A stretch of 64,000 bases of DNA from W1P20-047 sp051878795 (GTDB taxonomy: Bacteria > Actinomycetota > Coriobacteriia > Coriobacteriales > Eggerthellaceae), in the NCBI GenBank assembly GCA_051878795.1, contig JBJEKU010000029.1, positions 18,593 to 82,592 on the forward strand, written 5' to 3'. A program made the position numbers and the translations under genes. The notes below the pieces were generated by a model. That model made no database searches and was not told the origin of the DNA. It was given only the letters and a program-made list of their open reading frames with translations. Of the stretch, positions 28,002 through 36,500 are shown piece by piece; position 1 is the first letter of the stretch, and every line of letters begins with the position of its first letter.

Positions 28002-28570
28002 TGCTCTCCCGTCTCGAACATGTCGACGATGGTCGACCCGTATTTCTTCCTAGACAGATGCTTTGCACCCAGCTTCGCGAAGCCCTCTGACTCCAAGGGG
28101 TCCTGCGTGTTGTCGTGTTCGTATACCACCAAAGCACCCGGGGCAAGCGAACCCGCTGCCTCCAAGCCCGCGACCAGGTCCGCCACATCATCGGCACGGA
28201 CAGCGTAGGGCGGGTCCAGGAAAAGCAGGTTGAACGGCTCTGCCGCCTGGGGCAGCTTCTTGAAGACGTCTCCCCTCGCAATGCGCGCGCGGGACCTTCC
28301 CGCAAGTCCGATATTCGATGAGAGCGCCTCGATTGCAGCAGGATGTTTCTCGCAGAAGCACGCACTCTGCGCCCCGCGGGACAACGCCTCCAAGCCGAGC
28401 GCCCCGCTTCCCGCAAACAGGTCGAGCACCCTTGCGTCTTCGAAGCCCCCCAAGATGCTGTTCACGGAACTCATAAGCGATTCGCGGACGCGATCCGTCG
28501 TAGGGCGCGTCCCATCCCCCTTCGGCGCCTTGATGGGATGCCCCTTGAATTCACCGGCGATGATGCGCAT
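27998..28570 (-). CDS. rsmD: 16S rRNA (guanine966-N2)-methyltransferase
   Basis: SAM-dependent methyltransferase of about 190 residues modifying G966 of 16S rRNA. The SAM motif is DLFAGSGALGLEALSRGA and the catalytic motif FLDPPYA (DPPY type). The ATG at 28570 is chosen because it overlaps the recG stop as TGATG and has GGAAGGGAG upstream; the frame continues further upstream but only over recG. Gene order recG-rsmD-coaD is widely conserved. Confidence 0.95.
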   Translation of the reverse strand: MRIIAGEFKGHPIKAPKGDGTRPTTDRVRESLMSSVNSILGGFEDARVLDLFAGSGALGLEALSRGAQSACFCEKHPAAIEALSSNIGLAGRSRARIARGDVFKKLPQAAEPFNLLFLDPPYAVRADDVADLVAGLEAAGSLAPGALVVYEHDNTQDPLESEGFAKLGAKHLSRKKYGSTIVDMFETGEQ

Positions 28571-30789
28571 CAGCACTCCCTTCCTTCCCGTGATTCGGGA
28601 AACAACCTGCAAAGCTCGAATCTCAGCGCCCTATGCTCGGGCAAATCCAGGCCAGGGTCCTGTGACAGGATTGCCCGGGCATCTTCGTGCGCCGCCTCAA
28701 CGACCGCCGAGTCCCTTATCACGTTGACCAGCTTCAGCACGGACGCACCATGCTGCCTGTTTCCCAGGATATCGCCTTCGCGACGCAGCGAAAGGTCGTA
28801 TTCGGCCAGCTCGAACCCATCCGAAGTGGATTCCATCGCACTCAGGCGCTCGATGGCCGCAGGCGCCTTCGAACCGGACACGAGGAACATCTCCCCCGCA
28901 AGCTCGCCGCGTCCCACGCGCCCGCGCAATTGGTGAAGCTGCGCCAAACCGAAGCGGTCGGCATCTTCCACGATGATCACGGTCGCGTTGGGCACATCGA
29001 CACCGACCTCGATTACCGTCGTAGAGACCAGCACCCCGGTTTCCCCTTTGCGGAAACCCTCCATGACCTGCCGCTTCTCTTCTGCGGGCATCTTCCCGTG
29101 CAACACACCCACGGTAAAACCCGCGAAGACCGTATCACGGAGGTATTCCGCATGCTTCAGCGCCTCACGCGCCCCGCCGCTATCCAAGTCCGCTTCCGAT
29201 TCGATGGCGATGCTCGAATAGGCGTAATCGTCCAAGCGCTGCCTGCTATCGCCCTTCTTCTTCAGATCCTCCCCACGCGACTGGCCCACCAAGGGGCAGA
29301 CCACGTAGACCTGGTGCCCGAGCCGCAACTGCCCAAGCGCCGCATCGTAGGCATCCAGGCGGTCGGAAAGGGACAGGACCCGGGTGGTCACTCCTGCCCG
29401 ATTCATGGGACGCTGTTTGATGTAGGACAAGGTCATGTTGCCGTACAGGGCAAGCGCAAGCGATCGCGGGATGGGCGTGGCGGTCAACGAGAGCATATCG
29501 GCATCGGTGCCCTTCCCAACCAGGGTCTGCCGCTGGCGTACACCGAAACGCTGCTGCTCGTCGACAACCACCAGACTGCAATCGGCAGGCACCACGTCGG
29601 GCTCCAACAGGGCCTGGGTGCCGAAGAGCACCTGGATTTCGCCATCGGAAAAAGATGCCAGGACCGCTTCCCGCGCAGACGCGGAAGTCGAGCCCGTAAG
29701 CAGGGCGCACCTGATGCCGGCACCCTCCAGAAGCGGTCCCATGCTTTTCATGTGCTGCTCTGCGAGCACTTCGGTAGGCGCCATCATCATAGCCTGCGAA
29801 CCGCTATCGGCCGCGGCGGCCAGGGCGAATGCCGAAACGATGGTCTTGCCGGTGCCCACGTCCCCCAAAAGCATATGGTTCGCGCGACGCGGTGCGGAAA
29901 GCACCTGGAGGATCTGCTCGACAGCCAAACGCTGCTCCCCGGTAAGCTCGAAGGGAAGCGCTTTTTCCAAGGCGGTCATGCATGGGCCGCCGACGGAATG
30001 CACGCGATAGGATTCCAGGGCGCCCCCACGGTATTCGGGCTCCATCAGATGCAGTTGCAGGAACAAGAGCTCCTCGTATGCGAGCCTGCGGCGCGCCTGG
30101 ACGGCATCGGCCATGGTGGAGGGGAAATGGATGGCCTTCAGGGCAGACTGCCTGCTTGGAAGCCGGTATCGGCACCTCAGATCCAAGGGAAGGGGATCTT
30201 CGATCCCGCGGCACAGTTCGAGCGCATTCCCGATGATCCTGCGCATCCACGCAGTAGGGATGCGCTCTGTTGCGGGATGGACGGGAACCACCATACCGTT
30301 TGCCCTAGCCTGGGAATCGAGCTGTTCGAGGAAGGGATTGGTCATGCGCTTGAAGCCGTAATTGAACTCGACCTTCCCCGATACCGCCACATCGTCTCCC
30401 TTGTGCAGCCTATCCGCCAACCACGGCTGCTTGAAGCAGGTGACGATAAGCGTCCCCGTCCCATCCACAAGGGTGATTTCCACCAAATCGAGGCGCGGTT
30501 TAGGACGTTTCAGCCTCACCTCATGCACCTGCCCGGATATGGTGCACGACCCGCCGATCCGGGCACTTGCAACCGTGCGGACCTCGCTCATATCCACATA
30601 ACGGCGAGGGTAGTTCCCGATGAGGTCCCTGACGGTCCGGATGCCCATCTTCTCCAGAGCCGCCCGCCTCTCACCCGAAACGGCACGCACCCGTTCGACT
30701 CCGGCATCGAAGGCCAATGTCGCAGCAAGGCGGCTGGGGGTCCTTCCCTCAGCCGCCTTGGCGTTGGCAGTGGATTTCGTCGCGTCCAT
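28570..30789 (-). CDS. recG: ATP-dependent DNA helicase RecG
   Basis: Branch-migrating helicase that remodels stalled forks and Holliday junctions. At 739 residues an N-terminal wedge/OB domain (about 75-165) precedes the SF2 core with Walker A LLGDVGTGKTIVS, MAPTEVLAEQH, VVDEQQRFGVRQR in the DEAH-box position, LTATPIPRSLAL and the C-terminal TVIEVGVDVPNA...QLRGRVGRG. It starts 15 nt after fakA. The stop TGA overlaps the rsmD ATG by one base. Confidence 0.97.
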   Translation of the reverse strand: MDATKSTANAKAAEGRTPSRLAATLAFDAGVERVRAVSGERRAALEKMGIRTVRDLIGNYPRRYVDMSEVRTVASARIGGSCTISGQVHEVRLKRPKPRLDLVEITLVDGTGTLIVTCFKQPWLADRLHKGDDVAVSGKVEFNYGFKRMTNPFLEQLDSQARANGMVVPVHPATERIPTAWMRRIIGNALELCRGIEDPLPLDLRCRYRLPSRQSALKAIHFPSTMADAVQARRRLAYEELLFLQLHLMEPEYRGGALESYRVHSVGGPCMTALEKALPFELTGEQRLAVEQILQVLSAPRRANHMLLGDVGTGKTIVSAFALAAAADSGSQAMMMAPTEVLAEQHMKSMGPLLEGAGIRCALLTGSTSASAREAVLASFSDGEIQVLFGTQALLEPDVVPADCSLVVVDEQQRFGVRQRQTLVGKGTDADMLSLTATPIPRSLALALYGNMTLSYIKQRPMNRAGVTTRVLSLSDRLDAYDAALGQLRLGHQVYVVCPLVGQSRGEDLKKKGDSRQRLDDYAYSSIAIESEADLDSGGAREALKHAEYLRDTVFAGFTVGVLHGKMPAEEKRQVMEGFRKGETGVLVSTTVIEVGVDVPNATVIIVEDADRFGLAQLHQLRGRVGRGELAGEMFLVSGSKAPAAIERLSAMESTSDGFELAEYDLSLRREGDILGNRQHGASVLKLVNVIRDSAVVEAAHEDARAILSQDPGLDLPEHRALRFELCRLFPESREGREC

Positions 30790-30804
30790 ATCCCAGCTGG
30801 AAGG

Positions 30805-32433
30805 CTATTCGACGGAAAGCACAATGGGATACAGGGGCTGTTCGCCGCGATGAGCGTCGATTTCGATTCCGTCGAAGACCCCTTCGATGCGCTCTTGCAG
30901 CGCCTCGAAACGCTCATCGTCGTAATCGGCGCCGGCAAGCAGGGTCAGGGTGTCGGCATCATCGGCATCCATGCTTTCCAGCAACGCCAGAACCACGTCC
31001 TCGACGGTGCTGCCGACGGCTTCGATCGAACCGTCGGCGATTCCGATCACATCGCCATCGGCGATAGGATTGCCGTGCGCATCCTTGGAATCCTTGATCG
31101 CCGTGGTGACCTCGCCCGTGCGAACGTCGCCGAGCACGCTTGACATCGCCTCGACATTTTCTTCCATGCTCGCCTCGGGATCGGCCTCGAACATGGCGGA
31201 GAATGCCTGGGGCACGCTCCGGCTGGGAACGACGCCGCAGGGAATCTCCGAAAGCTCGGCGCAGGTCTGCGCCGCCATGATGATGTTCTTGTTATTGGGC
31301 AGGATGATAACTGCGTCCGCATTGGCCTCGTTCACCGCATCGAGCAGGTCCTTGGTGGAGGGGTTCATGGTCTGACCGCCGGAAACCACCACATCGACGC
31401 CCAGGCTTTCCAGGATCTTGGCATTGCCCTCGCCTGCGGCGACCGCGACGAAGCCCAGGGGCTTGCGCTCGCGCTTTTCCTCGATGAGCTTCTCGTTCCT
31501 TTCGGCAGCCTGAAGATCCATGTTATGGATGAAGACCTCGAAGATCTGACCGCGGTCGAGGAAGTACTTCAGCACCTGGTCGGGGTGGTTGGAATGCACA
31601 TGCACCTTGAACTTGGGGCTTGCACCGACGCACAGCTCGCAGTCGCCCATAGTTGCCAAGAAGTCCAGCGCCTCGGCCGGATCCAATGTCTCCGAATGGA
31701 CCAGGAACTCATTGCAGTAACGGTATTCGGAACCTTCCCAGTCGTTGATCTGCTCGATTTCGACCTTGGGGGCGGTATTGCCCGCGATATCGAGGGATGC
31801 CGCAACGGTGGATTCGTTTCCCATCAGATACGCGACGAAGGCGTCGACCAGGATGGCCAGGCCGTAACCGCCGGCATCGACGACGCCGTTTTCCTTCAGG
31901 ACGGGCAGGAATTCGGGGGTGCGCTGCACGGATGCGTAGCATTCGTCGACGACGAAAGCCAGCGCCTCTTCCATGCCCATCTTCTTCTTGCGTGCCCTAT
32001 GGGCCGCATGGGCGGTGTCGCGCAGGACGGTGAGGATGGTCCCCTCGACGGGCTTGCGGACCGCACGGAAGGCGGTTTCCACCGCAACCTCGAATACGGT
32101 ATCCAATGCGGCCACATCGAAGGCATCGACCTTCGCCGCGCCCTCGCAGAGACCGCGCAGGATCTGGGACGTGATGACGCCGGAATTGCCGCGCGCCCCC
32201 ATGAGGGCGCCATTGGTGATTGCCTTGCAGATTTCCGCAGAGCTAGCGGAAGCATCGAGCTTGGCAAGGTTGTCGACCACCGATTTGATGGTCAAAGACA
32301 TATTGGTTCCCGTGTCGCCATCGGGTACGGGGAAGACGTTGAGTCGGTTGACCTCGTCCTTCCGTTCGGTGAGCGTATCGCTCGCGGCAACGATGGCGCC
32401 GAGAATCTCACGGGTGGAATAGGTTTCGGACAT
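30805..32433 (-). CDS. fakA: DAK-domain protein (FakA/YloV-type fatty acid kinase subunit)
   Basis: A 542-residue protein with an N-terminal DhaL/DAK ATP-binding domain (RLNVFPVPDGDTGTNMSLTI, and GARGNSGVITSQILRG for nucleotide binding) and a C-terminal DegV-related domain. In Firmicutes, FakA phosphorylates fatty acids bound to a FakB (DegV) carrier. No fakB lies in this window. It follows an Asp23-family gene and precedes recG, the standard yloU-yloV-recG order. Kinase activity on fatty acids is inferred from family and synteny. Confidence 0.88.
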   Translation of the reverse strand: MSETYSTREILGAIVAASDTLTERKDEVNRLNVFPVPDGDTGTNMSLTIKSVVDNLAKLDASASSAEICKAITNGALMGARGNSGVITSQILRGLCEGAAKVDAFDVAALDTVFEVAVETAFRAVRKPVEGTILTVLRDTAHAAHRARKKKMGMEEALAFVVDECYASVQRTPEFLPVLKENGVVDAGGYGLAILVDAFVAYLMGNESTVAASLDIAGNTAPKVEIEQINDWEGSEYRYCNEFLVHSETLDPAEALDFLATMGDCELCVGASPKFKVHVHSNHPDQVLKYFLDRGQIFEVFIHNMDLQAAERNEKLIEEKRERKPLGFVAVAAGEGNAKILESLGVDVVVSGGQTMNPSTKDLLDAVNEANADAVIILPNNKNIIMAAQTCAELSEIPCGVVPSRSVPQAFSAMFEADPEASMEENVEAMSSVLGDVRTGEVTTAIKDSKDAHGNPIADGDVIGIADGSIEAVGSTVEDVVLALLESMDADDADTLTLLAGADYDDERFEALQERIEGVFDGIEIDAHRGEQPLYPIVLSVE

Positions 32434-32478
32434 TATCTTTTTTCTCCTTGAAAATTCGCCCGGAAGAAGGGCGATCCG

Positions 32479-32826
32479 TTAACGGCGGACTTTCACGCCC
32501 TCCACATGCACGTTCACGCTGTCCAGGGGCACCTGGATATATTCATTGATGGCGAAGGTGACCGAATCGACCACGTTCTGGGACACGACGTTGATGTTCG
32601 TCCCGTATTCGATGATGACGTAGAGGTCGACCACCACGCCGTTCTCGGAGGTGTCGACCACCACGCCCCTGCGAAGACGGGTTGCGGGCAGGAGCTTCGC
32701 GATGCTTCCCGCACGAGTGGGGGAAGTCATGCCGACAACGCCATAGCACTGGGTCACAGCATGGCCGATAACATCAGAAAGTACTTCATTGGCGATATGG
32801 AGATCGCCCGAGATCTTTTCGCTCAT
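32479..32826 (-). CDS. Asp23/Gls24 family envelope-stress protein
   Basis: A 115-residue Asp23/Gls24 (YloU) protein. The family is often membrane-associated through a partner and linked to envelope stress, but the molecular role is uncertain. Typical features are the EVLSDVIGHAVTQCYGVVGM region and the alternating DLYVIIEYGTNINVVSQNVVDSV core. It starts an operon with fakA and recG, divergent from rpmB. A TATACT at 32881-32886 (minus) is a plausible -10. Confidence 0.9.
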   Translation of the reverse strand: MSEKISGDLHIANEVLSDVIGHAVTQCYGVVGMTSPTRAGSIAKLLPATRLRRGVVVDTSENGVVVDLYVIIEYGTNINVVSQNVVDSVTFAINEYIQVPLDSVNVHVEGVKVRR

Positions 32827-32880
32827 GGCTTTCCTTTCATGCGCACGCCAAAGCGCGCTTCAAGATAAGCGGGAACCCTC

Positions 32881-32886
32881 AGTATA
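32881..32886 (-). promoter_or_regulatory. Candidate -10 for the asp23-fakA-recG operon
   Basis: TATACT on the minus strand, 54 nt before the asp23 ATG. No convincing -35 at 16-18 bp spacing; CCCTTG at 16 bp is the nearest. Confidence 0.35.
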
Positions 32887-33027
32887 ACCTACGGCCCTTT
32901 TTCAAGGGGTACCGCAAGGACAAGAACTAGAATCCCCACATGTGGCGCCTTCCTGGCACCGTCTCGGGAGGACCCGCTTTCGCGGTTCTCCAAAGAACAT
33001 CCCTCTCCGAATAATCCCCTTCATTCG

Positions 33028-33056
33028 TTGACCTTCATCCATCCAACTGTTAAACT
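33028..33056 (+). promoter_or_regulatory. rpmB: Candidate rpmB promoter P1 with overlapping palindrome
   Basis: TTGACC (33028-33033), 17-bp spacer, TAAACT (33051-33056). The 12-bp palindrome AAACTGCAGTTT (33052-33063) covers the -10 and the predicted start, as a repressor operator would. Confidence 0.4.
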
Positions 33057-33144
33057 GCAGTTTTGTCTGATTAGGGCAACTTTGAAGAAGCCGTGATCTT
33101 CTCACCCCGCGTCTGTTCTCCCCCTATGGAGTACGGCTGCAATG

Positions 33145-33153
33145 TGATATAGT
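33145..33153 (+). promoter_or_regulatory. rpmB: Candidate rpmB promoter P2 (extended -10)
   Basis: TGATATAGT (TGnTATAGT) about 70 nt before the rpmB ATG; the -35 region is poor. Confidence 0.45.
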
Positions 33154-33222
33154 GATGCGGCTTATTCGTCATGCATGCTCACCTGAAGGCGAGCAATAAG
33201 TAATAGTAATGGAGTGATTAAT

Positions 33223-33411
33223 ATGTCCAAGGTATGCGAAATCTGCGGTAAGGCTCCGGTTGCCGGCCGTAACGTCAGCCATTCCCACCGTGTGACCAAC
33301 CGTGTCTTCCGCCCCAACGTGCAGAAGATCACCATCAAGGAAAACGGCCGTGTTCGCCGTGCAAACGTCTGCACCAAGTGCATGAAGGCTGGTAAGGTCG
33401 AGCGCGCATAG
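33223..33411 (+). CDS. rpmB: 50S ribosomal protein L28
   Basis: A 62-residue L28 starting MSKVCEICGKAPV. The ATG at 33223 has GGAG upstream; an ATG three codons earlier is less well placed. Two Cys pairs (CEIC and CTKC) show the zinc-binding form. It is the only plus-strand gene between 2 kb and 50 kb apart from the tiny ORFs, divergent from the asp23 operon as in many Gram-positive genomes, and followed by a strong terminator. Confidence 0.97.
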   Translation: MSKVCEICGKAPVAGRNVSHSHRVTNRVFRPNVQKITIKENGRVRRANVCTKCMKAGKVERA

Positions 33412-33440
33412 CTCTTCGGTACATTCCAAGCGCTTCTTCA

Positions 33441-33473
33441 AACCCCCGCTCCCAAGGAAGCGGGGGTTTTCAT
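33441..33473 (+). terminator. rpmB terminator
   Basis: A 10-bp perfect stem AACCCCCGCT/AGCGGGGGTT (33441-33450/33459-33468) with an 8-nt loop, then TTCAT (TTTT counting the last stem bases). 30 nt after the rpmB stop. Confidence 0.85.
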
Positions 33474-33504
33474 GTCTGTACCCATGTATCCAGAAAATCC
33501 AGCT

Positions 33505-33879
33505 TCAGAGCTTGAATAGGCCTTTCAGGTCGAATAGCCCCTTGATGTCCTCCACGGCGCCTTTCATTTCCCGGGCAACCGCGACGCCCTCGCGGTAGAT
33601 GGAATTCAGGTCGTCGGTAGCGTTCTGCATATTCCTGTAGGATAGGGGATTCGTATCCCGCCCATCTTCATCCAGGTATTCCCAGACATCCCCTTCTTCC
33701 AATTCGTCTTCGTAAACGTATTCCCATTCGCCGTCATCGAAAGCATCGGAAAGCGCATCCCCGGCTGTACCAGACCCTCCCGATGCCTCCAGGGGCAGCT
33801 GCGATGCTTCTTCCCTGGCAGATTCCCTGCCACCAGCCGCTTCGGAGCGCTCCCGGGTATCGCTCTGCCCCTCTGCCAT
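33505..33879 (-). CDS. Hypothetical acidic protein downstream of smpB
   Basis: A 124-residue protein I do not recognise. The first 35 residues are Glu/Ser/Ala/Gly-rich and probably disordered. The middle is strongly acidic and aromatic (DDGEWEYVYEDELEEGDVWEYLDEDG). The C-terminal 45 residues look helical (NDLNSIYREGVAVAREMKGA is approximate) and end with DIKGLFDLKGLFKL. Its ATG overlaps the smpB TGA as TGATG, so it is translationally coupled to smpB. No membrane segment or signal peptide. It is the last gene of the secA-to-smpB run. Confidence 0.65.
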   Translation of the reverse strand: MAEGQSDTRERSEAAGGRESAREEASQLPLEASGGSGTAGDALSDAFDDGEWEYVYEDELEEGDVWEYLDEDGRDTNPLSYRNMQNATDDLNSIYREGVAVAREMKGAVEDIKGLFDLKGLFKL

Positions 33880-34349
33880 CAGTAGCGGTTCCTTTCCTTG
33901 ATGGCGCGCTCCATCTCGCGCTTCGCATCACGCTTCGCCATATCCGCGCGCTTGTCGTAGAGCTTCTTGCCGCGGCAGACCGCAAGCTCGACCTTGACCA
34001 GGTTGTTCTTCGCGAAATACATCTTCAGGGGCACCAGGGCCATGCCCTTTTCCCTCGTCTGCTCGAGCAGGTGCCTGATTTCCTTCTTATGCAGCAACAG
34101 CTTCCTGTTCCTGTTGGGATCGGGATTGGCGATGTTGCCGTGGCTGTAGGGGGCGATATGAAGGCCCATCAACCACACCTCCCCTTTGCGAACCAACGCG
34201 AAGCAATCGGTCAACTGGCAGTTATTCTCACGCAGGGAGCAGACCTCGGTACCAGTCAGCACGATGCCCGCTTCCAACTTGGATATCACTTCGTACTCAT
34301 GCAACGCCCGTTTGTTACGGGCGATGAGTTTCTCTTCCTTCTTTGCCAT
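33879..34349 (-). CDS. smpB: SsrA-binding protein SmpB
   Basis: Binds the tRNA-like domain of tmRNA and brings it to stalled ribosomes. The ATG at 34349 gives 156 residues starting MAKKEEKLIARNKRALHEYE; AGGGGAA lies upstream, and the longer frame from 34412 has no family similarity. GTEVCSLRENNCQLTDCFA and the basic C-terminal tail (KRDAKREMERAIKERNRY) that enters the decoding centre are present. 74 nt behind rnr. The TGA stop overlaps the next ATG. Confidence 0.96.
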   Translation of the reverse strand: MAKKEEKLIARNKRALHEYEVISKLEAGIVLTGTEVCSLRENNCQLTDCFALVRKGEVWLMGLHIAPYSHGNIANPDPNRNRKLLLHKKEIRHLLEQTREKGMALVPLKMYFAKNNLVKVELAVCRGKKLYDKRADMAKRDAKREMERAIKERNRY

Positions 34350-34423
34350 GATTCCCCTATCCTGAGGGCCGCCCAGATGCGCAGCCCGAGCATTCGCTTT
34401 CTTTCGAATCACGTATTATACGG

Positions 34424-36499
34424 CTACCCCGCCCGGCACGGGCCCTTCGGGGCGAGGCGAAATTCCAAACGCCGCTGATGCGGTGGCGCTGCGGCGATGA
34501 TGACGCGTATCCTCTGTCCCAGGCGATAGCACTTCCCGCTTTCGCTCCCCTCGAGCAGGTGCAGCTCGGGATCGAAGGAGAAGTATTCCGACCCCAGTTC
34601 CCTGACGGGCAATAGGCCCTCTGCCGTATTGTCCAGTTGCACGTGCAAACCGTTCGGACCGATTCCGCACACAAGCCCGTTCATCGTCATGCCGATGAAG
34701 CGTTGCATGTATTCGACAAGCTTGATCTCCTGGGTTTCTGCAGCAACTTTTTCGGCTATCCGTTCCATCTGGGAGGAATGCTCGGCAAGCCAGCCGATGC
34801 CGTCGGCTTGTTGCGAGAAGGTTCCGCTACGACCGAAGATGCGGGTCTTGAGCATGCGGTGGACCATCAGGTCCGGATACCTTCGGATGGGGCTGGTGAA
34901 ATGGCAATAGGCCTCGCTGGACAGGGCGTAGTGCGGGTCGCAGTGTTCCGAATATTCCGCACGCTGCATTGCCCTCAAGAGCAGCTGCGTTACCAGCTGG
35001 CCCTCGGAGCGCTCGCTGCACCGGGCGAGCACCTTCTGCAACTCGAACCTATCGCCCGCGATAAACGCCCCGGAATCGACATCATCCAGATAGTCGAATT
35101 CCCTGATGATAGGAAGGATGGCTGCAAGGGAATCGGGAGAAGGCGCCGCATGCACACGGAACATCCCCGGGATACCCCCGTTGCACAGTTTGCGGGCAAC
35201 GCATTCGTTCGCGAGGAGCATCGCCTCCTCGATAGCCGATGTCGCATCGTTCTTCGTACGGATGGAAACCCCGATGGGAACACCCTGCCCGTCAAGTCGG
35301 ACCTTTGCCTCCTTGGTGTCGAAGTCGATACCCCCGCGCTCGCGGCGCATCTCCGCACGCAGCTTCGCGATACGCGAAAGCTCGGGCAGTGCGGCATATA
35401 GGGTTTCGTGATGATAGTCCGAAAGGGGCGCATATCCCTGCGGCGCTGGAATCCTTGCAATCTTGTCCTTTGCACGTTGCCAGCCCTGCCCGCGCTCGAA
35501 TGCCTCCATATAGCACAAAGCGCCCTCGTAGCTCAGACGCGCCTTCGATTCGATAACGCTCGGATACAGGTCCGAGCTGATGACGCGTCCGTTAGGGGCT
35601 ATCAGCGCATCGAGTGTCATCGCAAGACGCGGCTTGCCTACAACGAGCGAGCAGATATCCCCCGAAAGCTTTTCTGGAAGCATCGGAATGACGCGGTCTA
35701 CCAGATAGACGCTCGTTGCGCGTCGACGCGCATCCAAATCGACCGATGATCCCCACTCCACGTAATGGGAGACATCGGCGATATGCACGCCTAGAAGAAG
35801 GCAGCCGTCCGGTTTTTCCTGAAGGGAAATGGCGTCATCGAAGTCACGGGCATCTTCGGGGTCGATTGTGAAGACGAACCTTGACCTTAAATCGGTATAG
35901 CCTTGCAAGAGTGCTTCGTTCACGTCGACGCAAGCATGCGATACCTCTTCCAAGGTGGATTCTGAAAAACGCGTTTCCAGACGGGCCCTGCCGATTGCAA
36001 GTTCGACATCCAAACAGGAGTCGTCGCATTCTCCCAGCAGCTCTTCGATCGCACCCGTTGCTGCGGTATTGCGTGAAGGATACTGCACCATGCGCACGCG
36101 AACGAGCGATCCGTCGGGAATACCGGGGTTGTCCGACAGCATGGTGAAGATATCGTAGGGGATGCGATGATCCTGGGGCACCACCACCCCAAAAGGCTCG
36201 GCAATCTCATAGCGGCCGATAACCGATTCGTGAGCCCGATACAGCACGCGCAGCACCCGTGCCGAGGGACGGTCCGCCCGAACCTCCGATTGCTTTTCGC
36301 CTTTCCGCTTGGAGGGCACATCGCGCATGGGGGCGAGTTCGACGGTGTCGCCGTCGAATGCCCCAGCGATCTTCGAGGCGGGAATGAAGAAGCTGCCCTC
36401 GGCAGTCTCGGCGAAACCGTATCCTGCCGCCGTGATGGAGATGGTGCCTACTGGATTGCTGCGCGGGCTTTTGCGTGTCGGCTTTTTACGCTTGCCCAT
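34424..36499 (-). CDS. rnr: Ribonuclease R (RNB family)
   Basis: 3'-5' exoribonuclease that degrades structured and tmRNA-released mRNA. The ATG at 36499 (AGGAG upstream) gives 691 residues. Earlier in-frame codons lie within the upstream ctp gene and encode nothing family-like. A cold-shock domain (TISITAAGYGFAETAEGSFF) is followed by the RNB core with catalytic Asp residues in IDPEDARDFDDAISL, and a C-terminal S1 domain (GMTMNGLVCGIGPNGLHVQL). Genomic link to smpB, 74 nt downstream, matches the known RNase R/trans-translation partnership. Confidence 0.95.
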   Translation of the reverse strand: MGKRKKPTRKSPRSNPVGTISITAAGYGFAETAEGSFFIPASKIAGAFDGDTVELAPMRDVPSKRKGEKQSEVRADRPSARVLRVLYRAHESVIGRYEIAEPFGVVVPQDHRIPYDIFTMLSDNPGIPDGSLVRVRMVQYPSRNTAATGAIEELLGECDDSCLDVELAIGRARLETRFSESTLEEVSHACVDVNEALLQGYTDLRSRFVFTIDPEDARDFDDAISLQEKPDGCLLLGVHIADVSHYVEWGSSVDLDARRRATSVYLVDRVIPMLPEKLSGDICSLVVGKPRLAMTLDALIAPNGRVISSDLYPSVIESKARLSYEGALCYMEAFERGQGWQRAKDKIARIPAPQGYAPLSDYHHETLYAALPELSRIAKLRAEMRRERGGIDFDTKEAKVRLDGQGVPIGVSIRTKNDATSAIEEAMLLANECVARKLCNGGIPGMFRVHAAPSPDSLAAILPIIREFDYLDDVDSGAFIAGDRFELQKVLARCSERSEGQLVTQLLLRAMQRAEYSEHCDPHYALSSEAYCHFTSPIRRYPDLMVHRMLKTRIFGRSGTFSQQADGIGWLAEHSSQMERIAEKVAAETQEIKLVEYMQRFIGMTMNGLVCGIGPNGLHVQLDNTAEGLLPVRELGSEYFSFDPELHLLEGSESGKCYRLGQRIRVIIAAAPPHQRRLEFRLAPKGPCRAG

Positions 36500-36500
36500 G

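Larger units (their letters stand above)
32827..33222. other. Divergent intergenic region asp23 / rpmB
   Basis: 396 nt without a gene. It holds the minus-strand -10 for asp23 near its left end and two candidate plus-strand promoters for rpmB (33028-33056 and 33145-33153). The perfect palindrome AAACTGCAGTTT (33052-33063) overlaps the -10 of the first. Positions 32930-33020 show nothing I can name. Confidence 0.5.
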
